From Bog-159 sp963709155 (GTDB lineage Bacteria > Acidobacteriota > Terriglobia > Bryobacterales > Bryobacteraceae), in NCBI GenBank assembly GCA_963709155.1, contig CAVPVD010000007.1, positions 124,001 to 188,000 of the forward strand: a stretch of 64,000 bases of DNA, in the 5' to 3' direction. This document shows positions 56,249 through 64,000 of the stretch, piece by piece. Both the position numbers and the translations under genes were made by a program. A model generated the notes under the pieces. It did not search any database, had not been told where the DNA came from, and worked only from the letters and a program-made list of their open reading frames with translations. Each line of letters opens with the position of its first letter. The first letter of the stretch is position 1.

Positions 56249-57112
56249 ATGCTTGTTGCGCGGAAGATGTCCGGCTGGTCCGGCGCCTCGCTCCTGCTTT
56301 GCCTCCTCCCGGCCTGTTCGCTCTGGGGAGCCGCCACGCCTCTGGCCGTGGTGAAGCCCACCGTCTCGGATCGGGATGGGGGCGCCGCCGTGCCCGGCAG
56401 TTTCGTCCACGATCCGGGCGAAACGATGTTTTTCAGTTTCCAGGTGGATGGTTTTACGGCATCCTCCGCCGAGCGCGTCCACCTGACCTACAAGATGGAT
56501 GCCTTAGATCCGCACGGCGTGCATCTGATGGAACCCGTGGCGGCCGAGATCGAAGAAACCCTGGCTCCCGAGGACAAGAATTGGAAGCCGACCGTACGGC
56601 AGGAAATCGTGATCCCGCCCCTGGCGAGCTCCGGCACTTACAAAATCGCCATCGCCGTCACCGACCTGATCGGCAAGGCCACGGCGACCACGGAGGTTCC
56701 CTTCGAAGTCCACGGTCGGCGCGTGGACCCCAGCGAAACGCTGGTGATTCGCAACATCCGCTTCCTGCGCGGAGAGGAAGACAAACAGGCCCTGTCGAAG
56801 GCCGCGTACCGGCCCGGAGACGCTGTCTGGGCGCGCTTCGATATCATCGGATTCAAGTACGGCGAGGCCAACGCCATCGACGTCAGCTACGATGTCGCCG
56901 TGCTGGCGCCCAGCGGCAAGGTGCTCTACTCCCAGCCGCAGGCCGGCTCGGACCGCAGCCAGTCGTTTTATCCCAAGCGCTACGTGCCCGCCGTGTTCAG
57001 CCTGGCCACCAAGCCCGACACGCGCCCCGGCGAGTACACTGTTGCCATCACGGCGCATGACGGCGTGGGCAATCAGACCTTCGAGGCCCGCCAGAGTTTT
57101 ACAATCGAATGA
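56249..57112 (+). CDS. Hypothetical secreted beta-sandwich protein
   Basis: A 287-residue protein with a signal peptide ('ASLLLCLLPACSLWGA'; the Cys could also mark a lipobox). Two beta-sandwich repeats of about 115 residues are suggested by the parallel phrases 'GETMFFSFQVDGFTASSAER' and 'GDAVWARFDIIGFKYGEANA', each followed by 'LTYKMDALDPHG' or 'VSYDVAVLAPSG' and ending 'GTYKIAIAVTDLIGKATATT' or 'GEYTVAITAHDGVGNQTFEA'. I do not recognise a named family. It is 14 bp after the lipoprotein and 27 bp before the ammonia-lyase. Confidence 0.6.
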   Translation: MLVARKMSGWSGASLLLCLLPACSLWGAATPLAVVKPTVSDRDGGAAVPGSFVHDPGETMFFSFQVDGFTASSAERVHLTYKMDALDPHGVHLMEPVAAEIEETLAPEDKNWKPTVRQEIVIPPLASSGTYKIAIAVTDLIGKATATTEVPFEVHGRRVDPSETLVIRNIRFLRGEEDKQALSKAAYRPGDAVWARFDIIGFKYGEANAIDVSYDVAVLAPSGKVLYSQPQAGSDRSQSFYPKRYVPAVFSLATKPDTRPGEYTVAITAHDGVGNQTFEARQSFTIE

Positions 57113-57139
57113 GCACGCCTGCCGTCGAATAAATAAACC

Positions 57140-58642
57140 ATGCCAAACAGCTTTGTTCTGGGCGCTCGCCCGATCTCTATCGAAGATGTGGAAGATGTCG
57201 CCCGCCACGAGGCGCGCGTCGACTTTGCCGAGCCGGCGCGTGCGCGCATCCGCCAAGGCCGCGTGAAACTGGAAGAACGCCTGGCCGCGGGCGATCGCAT
57301 CTACGGCGTGAATACCGGGGTAGGCGGCAATATCAAGTTCGCGCTGGACGCCGAACAAACCGAACGCTTCCAGCACAACCTGATGAATCATCTTTCGTGC
57401 GGCACCGGCGCTCCGCTGCCCCAGGACGTGGTCCGCGCGGCTACGCTACTCCGGCTGGCCACTTTTTCCCGAGGCTCTTCCGGCGTGCGATGGGAACTGG
57501 TTTCGGCGTTGCAGGAGCTGCTCAATCGCGGCATCGTGCCGGTGGTGCCGCGCTACGGATCGGTGGGCGCCTCGGGCGACCTGATGCCTTCGGCTTACAT
57601 CGCGCGCGCCCTGCTGGGCATGGGCCAGGTGGACTACCAGGGACGCCGCATGCCGGCCGAAGAGGCGTTGCGCGCCGCCGGCCTGGCGACCTTGCGCTTC
57701 GCCCCGAAGGAAGGCCTCGCGCTGATCAACGGCACCACCGGCATGACCGCCATCGCCGCGCTCCTGTGGGTGGATGCCGGGCGCGTGCTGCGCGCCCTGC
57801 TGGGCGCGGTGGCACTGGCCATGGAGGCGCTCGAGGCGCCTTCCGAGCCGTATCGGCCCTGGGTCCACGAGAGCAAAGGGCATCCGGGCCAGATCGCCGT
57901 GGCCGCCCACGTCCTCGATCTGATCGGCGGCAGCGGATACGTCACCGAATCCTACATTCAGCGCTGCTATTCGCTGCGCTGCGTGCCGCAGGGCCTCGGT
58001 CCGGCTTGGGAGGCCCTGGATGCGGCACGCGCCGTGATCGAGCGCGAAATCAATTCCGCCAACGACAACCCGTTGATCGATCCGGAAACGGGCAAGATAT
58101 ATCGAGCGGGAAACTTCTACGGCGGCCATATTTCGCGTCTGCTGGACACTTTCAAACTGGATTTCGCGATCGAGGCCAATTGGGCCAATGCCCTATTCGC
58201 CCTCCTGGTGGACGACAAATTCAACGGCGGCCTGCCCGCCAACCTGGTCCCCGATCCGGGCATGAATTCCGGATTCAAGGGCATGCAGTTGAGCATCACC
58301 AGCCTGACCTGCGCGATTCGCCAGATGGCGGGCCCGAGTTCTATCCATTCCCTGCCCACCGAGCAGTACAACCAGGATGTGGTGAGCCTCGGCATGCACT
58401 CCGCCGTGACTGCCGGAGATGCTATCGAGTGCCTGCGCAACGCTACCGCCATGGTGCTGTTGGCTGCGGCCCAGGCCGTGGACCTGCGCGGTGGTCCCGC
58501 GAAACTGGGAGCGGGCAGCCGCCGTATCTACGATGCGGTGCGGCATGTTTCGGCATTCCTCGAACGCGACCGCCCCATGGAAGACGACATCGCGGCGCTG
58601 GCCGCGGAGATCCATTCCGGAAGCGCCTTAGCCGGCCGCTAA
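57140..58642 (+). CDS. MIO-dependent aromatic amino acid ammonia-lyase (PAL/TAL/HAL superfamily)
   Basis: A 500-residue enzyme. Ala144-Ser-Gly146 in 'GSVGASGDLMPSA' forms the MIO electrophile. Other catalytic elements are 'YGVNTGVGG' (Tyr55), 'CYSLRCVPQGLGP', 'NSANDNPLID' and 'LPTEQYNQDVVSLGMHSA', the last closer to PAL ('EQHNQDVNSLG') than to histidine ammonia-lyase. The selectivity pair is His84-Leu85 in 'NLMNHLSCGTG'; His-Leu at this site is known for tyrosine ammonia-lyases, Phe-Leu for PAL and Ser-His for HAL. I infer tyrosine or a related aromatic substrate. No hut genes adjoin. An aminomutase is a possible alternative. Confidence 0.85.
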   Translation: MPNSFVLGARPISIEDVEDVARHEARVDFAEPARARIRQGRVKLEERLAAGDRIYGVNTGVGGNIKFALDAEQTERFQHNLMNHLSCGTGAPLPQDVVRAATLLRLATFSRGSSGVRWELVSALQELLNRGIVPVVPRYGSVGASGDLMPSAYIARALLGMGQVDYQGRRMPAEEALRAAGLATLRFAPKEGLALINGTTGMTAIAALLWVDAGRVLRALLGAVALAMEALEAPSEPYRPWVHESKGHPGQIAVAAHVLDLIGGSGYVTESYIQRCYSLRCVPQGLGPAWEALDAARAVIEREINSANDNPLIDPETGKIYRAGNFYGGHISRLLDTFKLDFAIEANWANALFALLVDDKFNGGLPANLVPDPGMNSGFKGMQLSITSLTCAIRQMAGPSSIHSLPTEQYNQDVVSLGMHSAVTAGDAIECLRNATAMVLLAAAQAVDLRGGPAKLGAGSRRIYDAVRHVSAFLERDRPMEDDIAALAAEIHSGSALAGR

Positions 58643-58696
58643 TCGTTAACTAAAAGAAACTAGAACCTGCTATGCGCAAAGTGTCATCCTTAACTG

Positions 58697-59842
58697 TTGC
58701 TCGCAAGCTACGAAATCAAAGCCGCTGCCGCCGGACTGGCTATCTGCCTGATCGGCATTAGCTCGGCGGTCTATCAGTCCTCCATGAAGTTGGTGGAGAA
58801 CGCGCGCTGGGTCTCGCACACCCACAGCGTGCTCGCGCAACTCGAAGCCACCTCCGCGGGTGTGACGCAAGCTGAAACGGAGCTGCGCGGATTCCTGGTA
58901 ACGGACCAGGAATCCTACCTGGTCCCGTATTCGGCCGGCCTGGCCGAAACCCGCCACCGGCTGGAGGCAGTCCGTAAACTCGCCGCCGATAACCCCGCGC
59001 AGCAAGCTCGCATCGACAAACTGGAGCCTTTGGTCCTGCACCGCCTCGACCTCCTGGATGCGCTACTGAAAATCGGCCACGATCAAGGCTTCGAGGCCGC
59101 CCGCCGCATCCTGACTTTCGACCAAGGTCCGCAGTACATGGACGAAATCCGCCAGGGAATCCAGGACATGGAACACGACGAGCAGGAAGTCCTGGCGTCC
59201 CGTTTTGCGCAGCAGGAAAGCAGCAGCCGCCGGCTGCAATGGATGGTGCTGCTGAGCTGTAGCGCCGCTCTGTTTCTGCTGGCTGTCTCGCTGGTGGTGG
59301 TCTTACAGGATCTGTCGGCGGTGGAAGCCGCCTTCCGCAAGGCCAACTATCGCGTCGCACATGACGCGCTGACCGGACTTTCCAGCCGTCATAGCCTGAT
59401 GGTCCAACTGGATTTCGCCATTGGCCAATCGGTACGCAGCGGTCAGGCGCTGTCGGTGTGCATCTGCGATATCGACCGGTTCAAATCCATCAACGACACC
59501 CACGGGCACAGCACCGGCGACGAAATCCTTGCCGCGTTCGGTAAACTCGTGCGCGACGGCATTCGCAAAGGAGATGTGGCCGGACGCTTGGGCGGGGACG
59601 AATTCTGCATCGTCCTGCCGAACACCGACGCCGAAAGCGCGGGCCCGCTAATGGAGCGCCTGCGGCAGCGCTGGGAACGGCTGGAGTATGACGCGGGCGG
59701 TTGCGCATTCTCTGTGACCGCCAGTTTTGGAGTGGTGCAGCACAGCGGCGAAAGGTCCGCCAAGTCCCTGCTGCACACCGCGGACAAAGCGCTGTACTGC
59801 GCCAAAGGCGAAGGGCGCAACCGCATTCATCTGGTGGCCTGA
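58697..59842 (+). CDS. Diguanylate cyclase with CHASE3-like sensor domain
   Basis: A 381-residue protein with a TTG start, weakly supported. Two membrane spans ('AAAAGLAICLIGISSAVYQ' and 'MVLLSCSAALFLLAVSLVVVL') flank a periplasmic helical CHASE3-like domain ('TQAETELRGFLVTDQESYL', 'IRQGIQDMEHDEQEVLASR'). The GGDEF domain has 'DIDRFKSINDTHGHSTGDEIL' and the intact active site 'RLGGDEFCIVLPN'. An RxxD inhibitory site is not evident. The product would be cyclic-di-GMP in response to an extracytoplasmic cue. Its end overlaps the convergent DAHP synthase by 16 bases. Confidence 0.88.
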   Translation: MLASYEIKAAAAGLAICLIGISSAVYQSSMKLVENARWVSHTHSVLAQLEATSAGVTQAETELRGFLVTDQESYLVPYSAGLAETRHRLEAVRKLAADNPAQQARIDKLEPLVLHRLDLLDALLKIGHDQGFEAARRILTFDQGPQYMDEIRQGIQDMEHDEQEVLASRFAQQESSSRRLQWMVLLSCSAALFLLAVSLVVVLQDLSAVEAAFRKANYRVAHDALTGLSSRHSLMVQLDFAIGQSVRSGQALSVCICDIDRFKSINDTHGHSTGDEILAAFGKLVRDGIRKGDVAGRLGGDEFCIVLPNTDAESAGPLMERLRQRWERLEYDAGGCAFSVTASFGVVQHSGERSAKSLLHTADKALYCAKGEGRNRIHLVA

Positions 59843-61188
59843 CCGCGGCCTTCGGTAGTGCTCATCTTGCGCGAAATGAACAGCGCCATTTCGAGAGCCT
59901 GCTCGTAATTGAGCCGTGGATCCAGGCCCGATTTATACGCCAGCTTCAGGTCCGCCTCGCGCAGCCCGCGCGCGCCGCCGATGCATTCGGTGACATCTTC
60001 GCCGGTCACTTCGATGTGGATGCCGCCCAGCCGGTTTCCGCACGAAGCGTGAATATCGAATGCCTGGTCGATCTCGTCCAGGATCTCCTCGAAATTGCGT
60101 GTCTTGATACCGTCCGCCGTGGTGCGCGTATTGCCATGCATGGGATCGCAGCACCACAACAGGGTTCGGCCGGTGGTCTGCGCGGCTTTAATCAACGGCG
60201 GCAGAAACCGGCCGATGGAGTCCGCTCCGAAGCGATGAATCAGCGTGAGACGTCCCGGCTCGTCATCCGGATTCAGGATTTCGACGATCTCGCGCAACGT
60301 TTCCGGCTGAATGCCCGGCCCGATCTTGACGGCCACCGGATTGCGGACGCCGCGGAAGAACTCCATGTGCGCGCCGCGCGGGTCCGCCGTGCGCATCCCG
60401 ATCCAGGGAAAGTGGGTGGAAAGATCGTACCAGCCTTCCTGCCGGGGCACCCGCCGCGTCTGCGCCTGCTCGTACAGCAGATGCAACCCTTCGTGGCTGG
60501 TGAAGAAGTCGATCCATTGCAGTTCTCCAGGATGCACGCCCATCAGGCTTTCCATGAACTTGATGGATTCCCCGATCTGCCGCGCGACGCGCCGGTACTC
60601 TTCCGCCATGGGCGAGTCTTTCACCCAGTCCAGGTTCCAGTAATCCAGGCGCGCGGGATCCACGAAGCCGCGGCTCACCAGGGCCCGGATGAAGTTGAGG
60701 GTCAGCGCCGCCCGCTCATACCCACGCAGCATAAGCTGCGGATCCGGCGTGCGGGCCGCCTCGGTGAACGCGGGACCGTTGATCAGGTCGCCGCGATAGC
60801 TCGGCAGCGTGATCCCATTGCGGGTTTCGAATTCGTCGGAGCGCGGTTTGGCGTATTGGCCGGCAAATCGTCCCACCCGGATCACGCGGCGCTGCCCGCC
60901 CAGCGCCAGCACCAGGCTCATCTGCAGCAGGATTTTGAGCTTGTTGGCGATGGTACCCGAATCGCAATGATCGTAGCGCTCGGCGCAGTCGCCGCCCTGC
61001 AGCAGAAACCGTTCGCCGCGCGCGGCTTCCGCCAGGTGCGTGCGCAGCGCATGAATCTCCCAGGAGGTAACCAGCGGCGGCAGCTTGGATATTTCGTCGA
61101 CTACCCGCGCGGCCTCGTCTTCATGCGGGTACCGCGGTTGCTGCCCGGCGGGCTTGCTTCTCCAGGATGTGGGCGACCATTCGGCCAT
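59827..61188 (-). CDS. Class II 3-deoxy-D-arabino-heptulosonate-7-phosphate synthase
   Basis: A 453-residue plant-type DAHP synthase joining phosphoenolpyruvate and erythrose-4-phosphate, the first step of the shikimate pathway. Visible motifs are 'FLLQGGDCAERYD' (metal Cys), 'RRVIRVGRFAGQYAKPRS', 'MRTADPRGAHMEFFRGVRNP', 'TLLWCCDPMHGNT' and 'GIHIEVTGEDVTECIGGA', all typical of class II. It lies 1.2 kb from the aromatic ammonia-lyase, though on the other strand. Regulation cannot be read; no leader peptide was found. Start at 61188 is the usual 'WSPTSWRSKPAGQQPRYP' N-terminus. Confidence 0.94.
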   Translation of the reverse strand: MAEWSPTSWRSKPAGQQPRYPHEDEAARVVDEISKLPPLVTSWEIHALRTHLAEAARGERFLLQGGDCAERYDHCDSGTIANKLKILLQMSLVLALGGQRRVIRVGRFAGQYAKPRSDEFETRNGITLPSYRGDLINGPAFTEAARTPDPQLMLRGYERAALTLNFIRALVSRGFVDPARLDYWNLDWVKDSPMAEEYRRVARQIGESIKFMESLMGVHPGELQWIDFFTSHEGLHLLYEQAQTRRVPRQEGWYDLSTHFPWIGMRTADPRGAHMEFFRGVRNPVAVKIGPGIQPETLREIVEILNPDDEPGRLTLIHRFGADSIGRFLPPLIKAAQTTGRTLLWCCDPMHGNTRTTADGIKTRNFEEILDEIDQAFDIHASCGNRLGGIHIEVTGEDVTECIGGARGLREADLKLAYKSGLDPRLNYEQALEMALFISRKMSTTEGRGQATR

Positions 61189-61209
61189 TCAGCCAACAGC
61201 TTAGCAACT

Positions 61210-61662
61210 TTATCCTGGAGAGGCCGGCTTCAAGAGCCCTATGTTGTTGCCATCCGGGTCCGCGAACCAGGCAAACGTACCGGCCGGGATCGCGATCGGC
61301 CCGACCAGGCGCTTGCCTCCCAACTCGATGGCCTTGTCGAGGGCCGAATGCACGTCCTCGACATCCACGTAGAACATCGTGTAATGCTCCGGCTCGTGGC
61401 CTAGCGAGGTGATGTGACCTTGGATCCCCCGCGGGCTCCCGGTCTGAATATTCGACGCCGGCCCGGCCGCCGTGATTTCCCAGCCGAACAGCTTTGCGTA
61501 AAAATCGCCGCTCCTGGCGCGGTCGCGGCATCCGATCTCAAAATGGACAACCGGCCGGCCTGTGGGTTTCTCTCCCTTTTGGCCGAGTAACGGTGGCGCG
61601 GCGACCGCCAGTAACAGGGCCGCGCGGCGCGTCAGCATGTCTTTGAATTGAGTGTCTTCCAT
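61210..61662 (-). CDS. Exported VOC-family (glyoxalase-like) protein
   Basis: A 150-residue protein with a short Tat-like signal ('TRRAALLLAVAAPPLLGQ'). A single vicinal-oxygen-chelate domain follows: 'PVVHFEIGCRDRARSGDFYAKLFGWEI' (residues about 38-64) and 'VDVEDVHSALDKAIELGGKRL', ending 'GTFAWFADPDGNNIGLLKP', the classic VOC C-terminal half. Metal ligands of true glyoxalase I are only partly present, so the activity is uncertain. It precedes the DAHP synthase by 21 bp on the same strand. Confidence 0.8.
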   Translation of the reverse strand: MEDTQFKDMLTRRAALLLAVAAPPLLGQKGEKPTGRPVVHFEIGCRDRARSGDFYAKLFGWEITAAGPASNIQTGSPRGIQGHITSLGHEPEHYTMFYVDVEDVHSALDKAIELGGKRLVGPIAIPAGTFAWFADPDGNNIGLLKPASPG

Positions 61663-61683
61663 CGTCCGAGTCTATAAGATCCC

Positions 61684-62292
61684 CTAGGGGTTTGCCACCC
61701 TGGGTTGGGTGGTGCACTGGTGAACATAGCCGGGGTCGCTCCGCTCATCTACTCCGGCGCCATTTTCGGAGCGGAAGGGAACGGTGTCTCCGCCGGTGTT
61801 GGGATTGTGCCAGGGGACCTGGCTCCGGACGATTTCCTGGTTGGGCGGCGGGGCTTGGTCAGCCGCCTGGGCGGATTTGGCACGGGCGGCCTTGATGCGC
61901 TCCAACTCTTTGTAGGCCTTGAAGTAAGAACGCTCGAGGCGGCCTTGGACCTGGGTCATTCGGTCTAATATCGCGGCGTCATTGGTGGGGCCGGAGGAAA
62001 TGAGGTAGCATTTGGCCTCGAAGACTTCGGCGCGGATGAGTTTCCACTTGGCGAGGACGGCCTGATCGACCAGATCCTGCTCGGGGATGGTTTGGGGCTG
62101 GTATAGATCCTGTAGTCCCATGTGGATTTTGGCGTACTCCTCCTCATTTTCGTTGGGCAACACCGCTTTTTCGGCGCGCAGGCCGTGGCGCAGCGCGTTC
62201 ATGCAGGATGTGGCCTTGCCTTCCGGGGTTTTGGGACCGGTAGATTTCTTCGCATTGCGGCGATTAGCGGCGATTTGTGCCTTTGTTGCCAT
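61684..62292 (-). CDS. 'STGPKT' multicopy family protein
   Basis: A 202-residue protein beginning 'AQIAANRRNAKKSTGPKTPEGKA' (residues about 5-27) with 'NALRHGLRAEKAVLPNENEEEY'. This N-terminus characterises a multicopy family in Acidobacteria and Planctomycetes whose members often sit near repeats. Helical segments with many charged residues fill the rest. The function is unknown; a DNA- or mobile-element-linked role is an inference from copy number and context. A tandem-hairpin repeat lies 220 bp upstream. Confidence 0.7.
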   Translation of the reverse strand: MATKAQIAANRRNAKKSTGPKTPEGKATSCMNALRHGLRAEKAVLPNENEEEYAKIHMGLQDLYQPQTIPEQDLVDQAVLAKWKLIRAEVFEAKCYLISSGPTNDAAILDRMTQVQGRLERSYFKAYKELERIKAARAKSAQAADQAPPPNQEIVRSQVPWHNPNTGGDTVPFRSENGAGVDERSDPGYVHQCTTQPRVANP

Positions 62293-62494
62293 TGGATTAC
62301 ACTTTCTGAACGAATGAAGCCAAAGTGGGTCCGGGATGCCGGACGCCCCTTCAGACTCACAGTAGCATCGACGGGTTCGGGAATTCGGCGGTTGGGCGCG
62401 GGGGGTCGGCTGTAAGTAGTTGACGGATGGTGAGTAAGTGGAACGGTGGGATGTTTTTTGGGTTTGTGACTGGGGGCCACGAGCCTCAATAAGT

Positions 62495-62579
62495 GTGGGG
62501 CGGTCAATCTTGGCCGCAGCCGCCTTTTCAGGCGGCTGACCGGCTGAAAGCCGGCTGCGGGCAGGATTGCCCGCCCCAC
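62495..62579. repeat. Tandem-hairpin intergenic repeat (copy B) enclosed by an outer stem
   Basis: Inner palindromes are AGCCGCCTTTTCAGGCGGCT (62518-62537), CCGGCTGAAAGCCGG (62540-62554) and GCGGGCAGGATTGCCCGC (62557-62574). The flanks GTGGGGCGGTCAAT (62495-62508) and ATTGCCCGCCCCAC (62566-62579) also pair, with one mismatch, so the array could alternatively fold as one long arm with inner loops. The last two inner palindromes match copy A at 24154-24189. The rest of 62293-62590 has no gene. Confidence 0.65.
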
Positions 62580-62590
62580 AAGGCGAAGGA

Positions 62591-63055
62591 TTAGATCATT
62601 CCTTCCAGGCGAACGTAGCTGGCTTCCATGCCCCGCTCCATACCTGTAGCCAGCATGGTCGCCCGTGTCTGGGCATCGGGCAAAGTCATTCGGATCGTCA
62701 TTAAGGTGCCCGCGCCATCCGGATCGAAGCGCGTTTCCACGTGGTTATCCGGCGTTGGATCTGGAAGGTGCATACGTTCCACATGCACGATCCGGCTGTA
62801 GGGCTCCAGCTCCAGATATTCACCGGTCAGATGAAATCCGCCGCCTTTGGCATGGGTCCATTCATAGCGGATCTGTCCGCCCGGCCGGGCATCGCTGATG
62901 CAGACGGGCATAGTCCATCCTTCCGGACCCAGCAGCCATTTCTGGATGATTTCCGGCTCCGTGTGCGCCCGGTACAAAGCTTCGGGAGGCGCCGCAAAGC
63001 GCCTGGTTACAACAATATGGGTGTCACCTTCAGTCTTAAGCGTCAATTTACTCAT
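62591..63055 (-). CDS. SRPBCC (AHSA1-like) protein
   Basis: A 154-residue protein starting at 63055. The START/Bet-v1-like AHSA1 pattern is seen in 'VVTRRFAAPPEALYRAHTEPEIIQKWLLGPEGW' (residues about 15-47), 'GGQIRYEWTH' and 'HLTGEYLELEPYSRIVHVERM', 'TRATMLATGMERGMEASYVRL' at the end. Such proteins bind hydrophobic ligands and are often paired with an ArsR-type regulator. Here the gene overlaps the upstream ArsR gene by eight bases. Ligand unknown. Confidence 0.88.
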   Translation of the reverse strand: MSKLTLKTEGDTHIVVTRRFAAPPEALYRAHTEPEIIQKWLLGPEGWTMPVCISDARPGGQIRYEWTHAKGGGFHLTGEYLELEPYSRIVHVERMHLPDPTPDNHVETRFDPDGAGTLMTIRMTLPDAQTRATMLATGMERGMEASYVRLEGMI

Positions 63056-63392
63056 CGCGTTTCCTTTCTTTATCGGGTTCCATAGCGGCCAGAACCTCGT
63101 CCAGCCGGTTGTAGTTTCTCTCCAGGGCCGTTCGGACCATGGCAAGCCATTCGTCCATCGCTTCAATGCCCTCCTTGGCCAGACGGCGAGGGCGCTTCGT
63201 CCCGTCCACCCGACGGGCAATCAGCCCCGCCTGTTCGAGCACTTTCAGGTGTTGGGAGATGGCCGGCTGGGTCATTTCGAATGGCTTCGCCAATTCCGTC
63301 ACGGTGGCTTCGCCCTGGGCCAGGCGTGCAAGGATCGCCCGGCGGGTGGGGTCGGCCAGCGCGGAGAAGGCGGCATCGAGGTTCGCGGCCAT
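63048..63392 (-). CDS. ArsR-family transcriptional regulator
   Basis: A 114-residue winged-helix protein: 'AFSALADPTRRAILARLAQGEATVTELA' (residues about 8-35), 'EMTQPAISQHLKVLEQAGLIARRVDG' and a helical C-terminus. No Cys metal site is present, as usual for the ArsR partners of AHSA1/SRPBCC genes. It overlaps the SRPBCC gene by eight bases and probably autoregulates the pair. The upstream AT-rich stretch 63393-63425 (with TATAAGTACTAGTTTATATA) contains a palindrome-like TATA-AGTACTAGT-TTATA that may be the operator. Confidence 0.9.
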   Translation of the reverse strand: MAANLDAAFSALADPTRRAILARLAQGEATVTELAKPFEMTQPAISQHLKVLEQAGLIARRVDGTKRPRRLAKEGIEAMDEWLAMVRTALERNYNRLDEVLAAMEPDKERKRDE

Positions 63393-63394
63393 AA

Positions 63395-63414
63395 TATAAG
63401 TACTAGTTTATATA
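63395..63414. promoter_or_regulatory. Candidate operator/promoter of the ArsR-SRPBCC pair
   Basis: AT-rich, nearly symmetrical sequence TATAAGTACTAGTTTATATA directly upstream of the ArsR start, standing out from the GC-rich surroundings. The imperfect dyad centred on AGTACT is of a size that would fit a winged-helix dimer. No experimental information is implied. Confidence 0.4.
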
Positions 63415-63522
63415 AGGCATCACTTATTGTCAAGAAGAAAATTGATTCGGGCGGCGACCCTTGGTCGAGGCTTCCTATCGGGAAGAGTAGCGGCGGCTCG
63501 CCAACTGAGGGACAATGAAGTC

Positions 63523-63732
63523 GTGGCAGATGCAATCACTCAAGATCCGCAAGTGATGCACGGTATACCCGTCTTCCGTGGAACACGAGTGCCCGTACAG
63601 ACGATGTTCGAATATATCGAGGGTGGGGAAACCCTGGAGGACTTCCTCGCAGGGTTTCCGACCGTTCCGCGCAGTGTAGCCTTGGAGGCCCTGGGCGAAG
63701 CCCGAAGACTCTTACTTGCCCGCGCCTCATGA
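63523..63732 (+). CDS. DUF433 antitoxin-like protein
   Basis: About 69 residues from GTG 63523; the frame is open further upstream, so the start is uncertain. The DUF433 core is 'DPQVMHGIPVFRGTRVPVQTMFEYIEGGETLEDFL' (residues about 7-41) and 'LEALGEARRLLLARAS', a winged-helix-like fold that acts as antitoxin or regulator in DUF433/DUF5615 pairs. Its stop overlaps the next start by four bases (ATGA). The domain itself looks intact. Confidence 0.82.
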   Translation: MADAITQDPQVMHGIPVFRGTRVPVQTMFEYIEGGETLEDFLAGFPTVPRSVALEALGEARRLLLARAS

Positions 63733-63994
63733 AGCTTCTGATCGATGAATGCGTCGATGAGCGGCTGCGTCTTCTGTTTCCGGGGCACGAATGCCAAACG
63801 GCGCGTTTCGCTTCGATGTTCTGATCACTGTCGACCAGAATATTCCAGGCCAACAGAACCTGACCCACCGAAATATTGCCATCGTGATTCTCTGTGGGCG
63901 GACTAACCGGCTGAAAGACCTCGAACTTCTGGTGCCGGCGGCGATTTCCGTGTTAGGTTCGGTCCGGGCCGGGCACGTAGTAAAGGTCGGGTAA
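63729..63994 (+). pseudogene. DUF5615 (PIN-like) toxin with internal deletion
   Basis: The start 'MKLLIDECVDERLRLLFPGHECQTARF' (about 27 residues) is the DUF5615 N-terminus with its first PIN-like Asp. The next expected ~20 residues, up to 'GFDVLITVDQNI', are missing; the frame then runs into a stop, and the C-terminal part 'FDVLITVDQNIPGQQNLTHRNIAIVIL' (again truncated in quotation by frame) continues in another frame to 63994. The deletion has shifted the frame, so no full toxin is made. The DUF433 partner therefore survives without its toxin. Confidence 0.78.
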
Positions 63995-64000
63995 CTGTAG

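Noticed and set aside
59701..61404. Long plus-strand open frame over the DAHP synthase
   Set aside because: Antisense shadow; the minus strand encodes an unmistakable class II DAHP synthase.

Overview
The window is about 64 kb of GC-rich, densely coded bacterial DNA. It looks like an acidobacterium, most likely of the Solibacter/Bryobacterales group (inference). The evidence is two PadR plus ~890-residue MacB/FtsX permease pairs of the acidobacterial 'duplicated orphan permease' (ADOP) type and a third decayed ADOP. There are also a zinc-ribbon Ser/Thr kinase with a membrane tail, a GloVer-repeat remnant, an 'STGPKT' repeat-family protein and abundant short toxin-antitoxin genes. No rRNA, tRNA or CRISPR array was recognised.

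Layout. 0-3.7 kb: lipoprotein-carrier-like fragment, membrane acyltransferase, TauE/DUF1634 pair, esterase. 3.7-6.8 kb: ADOP/PadR pair. 6.8-12.4 kb: methyltransferases, carboxylesterase, GT2 and a GT-C-like membrane protein (surface glycan work). 12.4-16 kb: Ser/Thr kinase and a broken GloVer protein. 16.2-19.8 kb: a tightly overlapping HAD / deoxyhypusine-synthase-like / PfkB / ROK operon. 19.8-24 kb: peptidoglycan-binding protein, HtrA protease, PEP-mutase-family enzyme, NIPSNAP protein, ArsR regulator. 24.3-28.9 kb: pyruvate:ferredoxin oxidoreductase and a PreA-like dihydroorotate/dihydropyrimidine dehydrogenase, together carrying seven single-base +1 lesions. 29-32.2 kb: a toxin-antitoxin island, partly decayed. 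32.2-35.7 kb: FG-GAP remnants and the second ADOP/PadR pair. 36.2-44 kb: Gfo/Idh/MocA oxidoreductase, DUF4159 protein, and a four-gene cluster (PNGase A, an unknown HHxxHE protein, a Pro-Thr-rich protein, an HExxH protease with an IPT domain). 44-46 kb: two facing pseudogenes. 46.2-53.9 kb: methyltransferase, PlsC acyltransferase, SMC, orphan VapB, cystathionine gamma-synthase-type enzyme, IscA/ErpA. 54-57 kb: ECF sigma / anti-sigma / Spy-like set and two secreted proteins. 57-61.2 kb: MIO aromatic ammonia-lyase, GGDEF cyclase, class II DAHP synthase. 61.2-64 kb: VOC protein, STGPKT protein, ArsR/SRPBCC pair, broken DUF433/DUF5615 toxin-antitoxin pair.

How the parts connect. Most operons are ordinary housekeeping or signalling. 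The more unusual material is: (i) the PNGase A-metalloprotease cluster, which could act on glycoproteins; (ii) a deoxyhypusine-synthase-like protein lacking the catalytic Lys motif, co-translated with two sugar-kinase-family proteins and a phosphatase; (iii) a lesion-dense stretch (26.8-32.6 kb), in which otherwise intact genes carry repeated one-base insertions and then one-base deletions; and (iv) dispersed intergenic arrays of tandem perfect hairpins.
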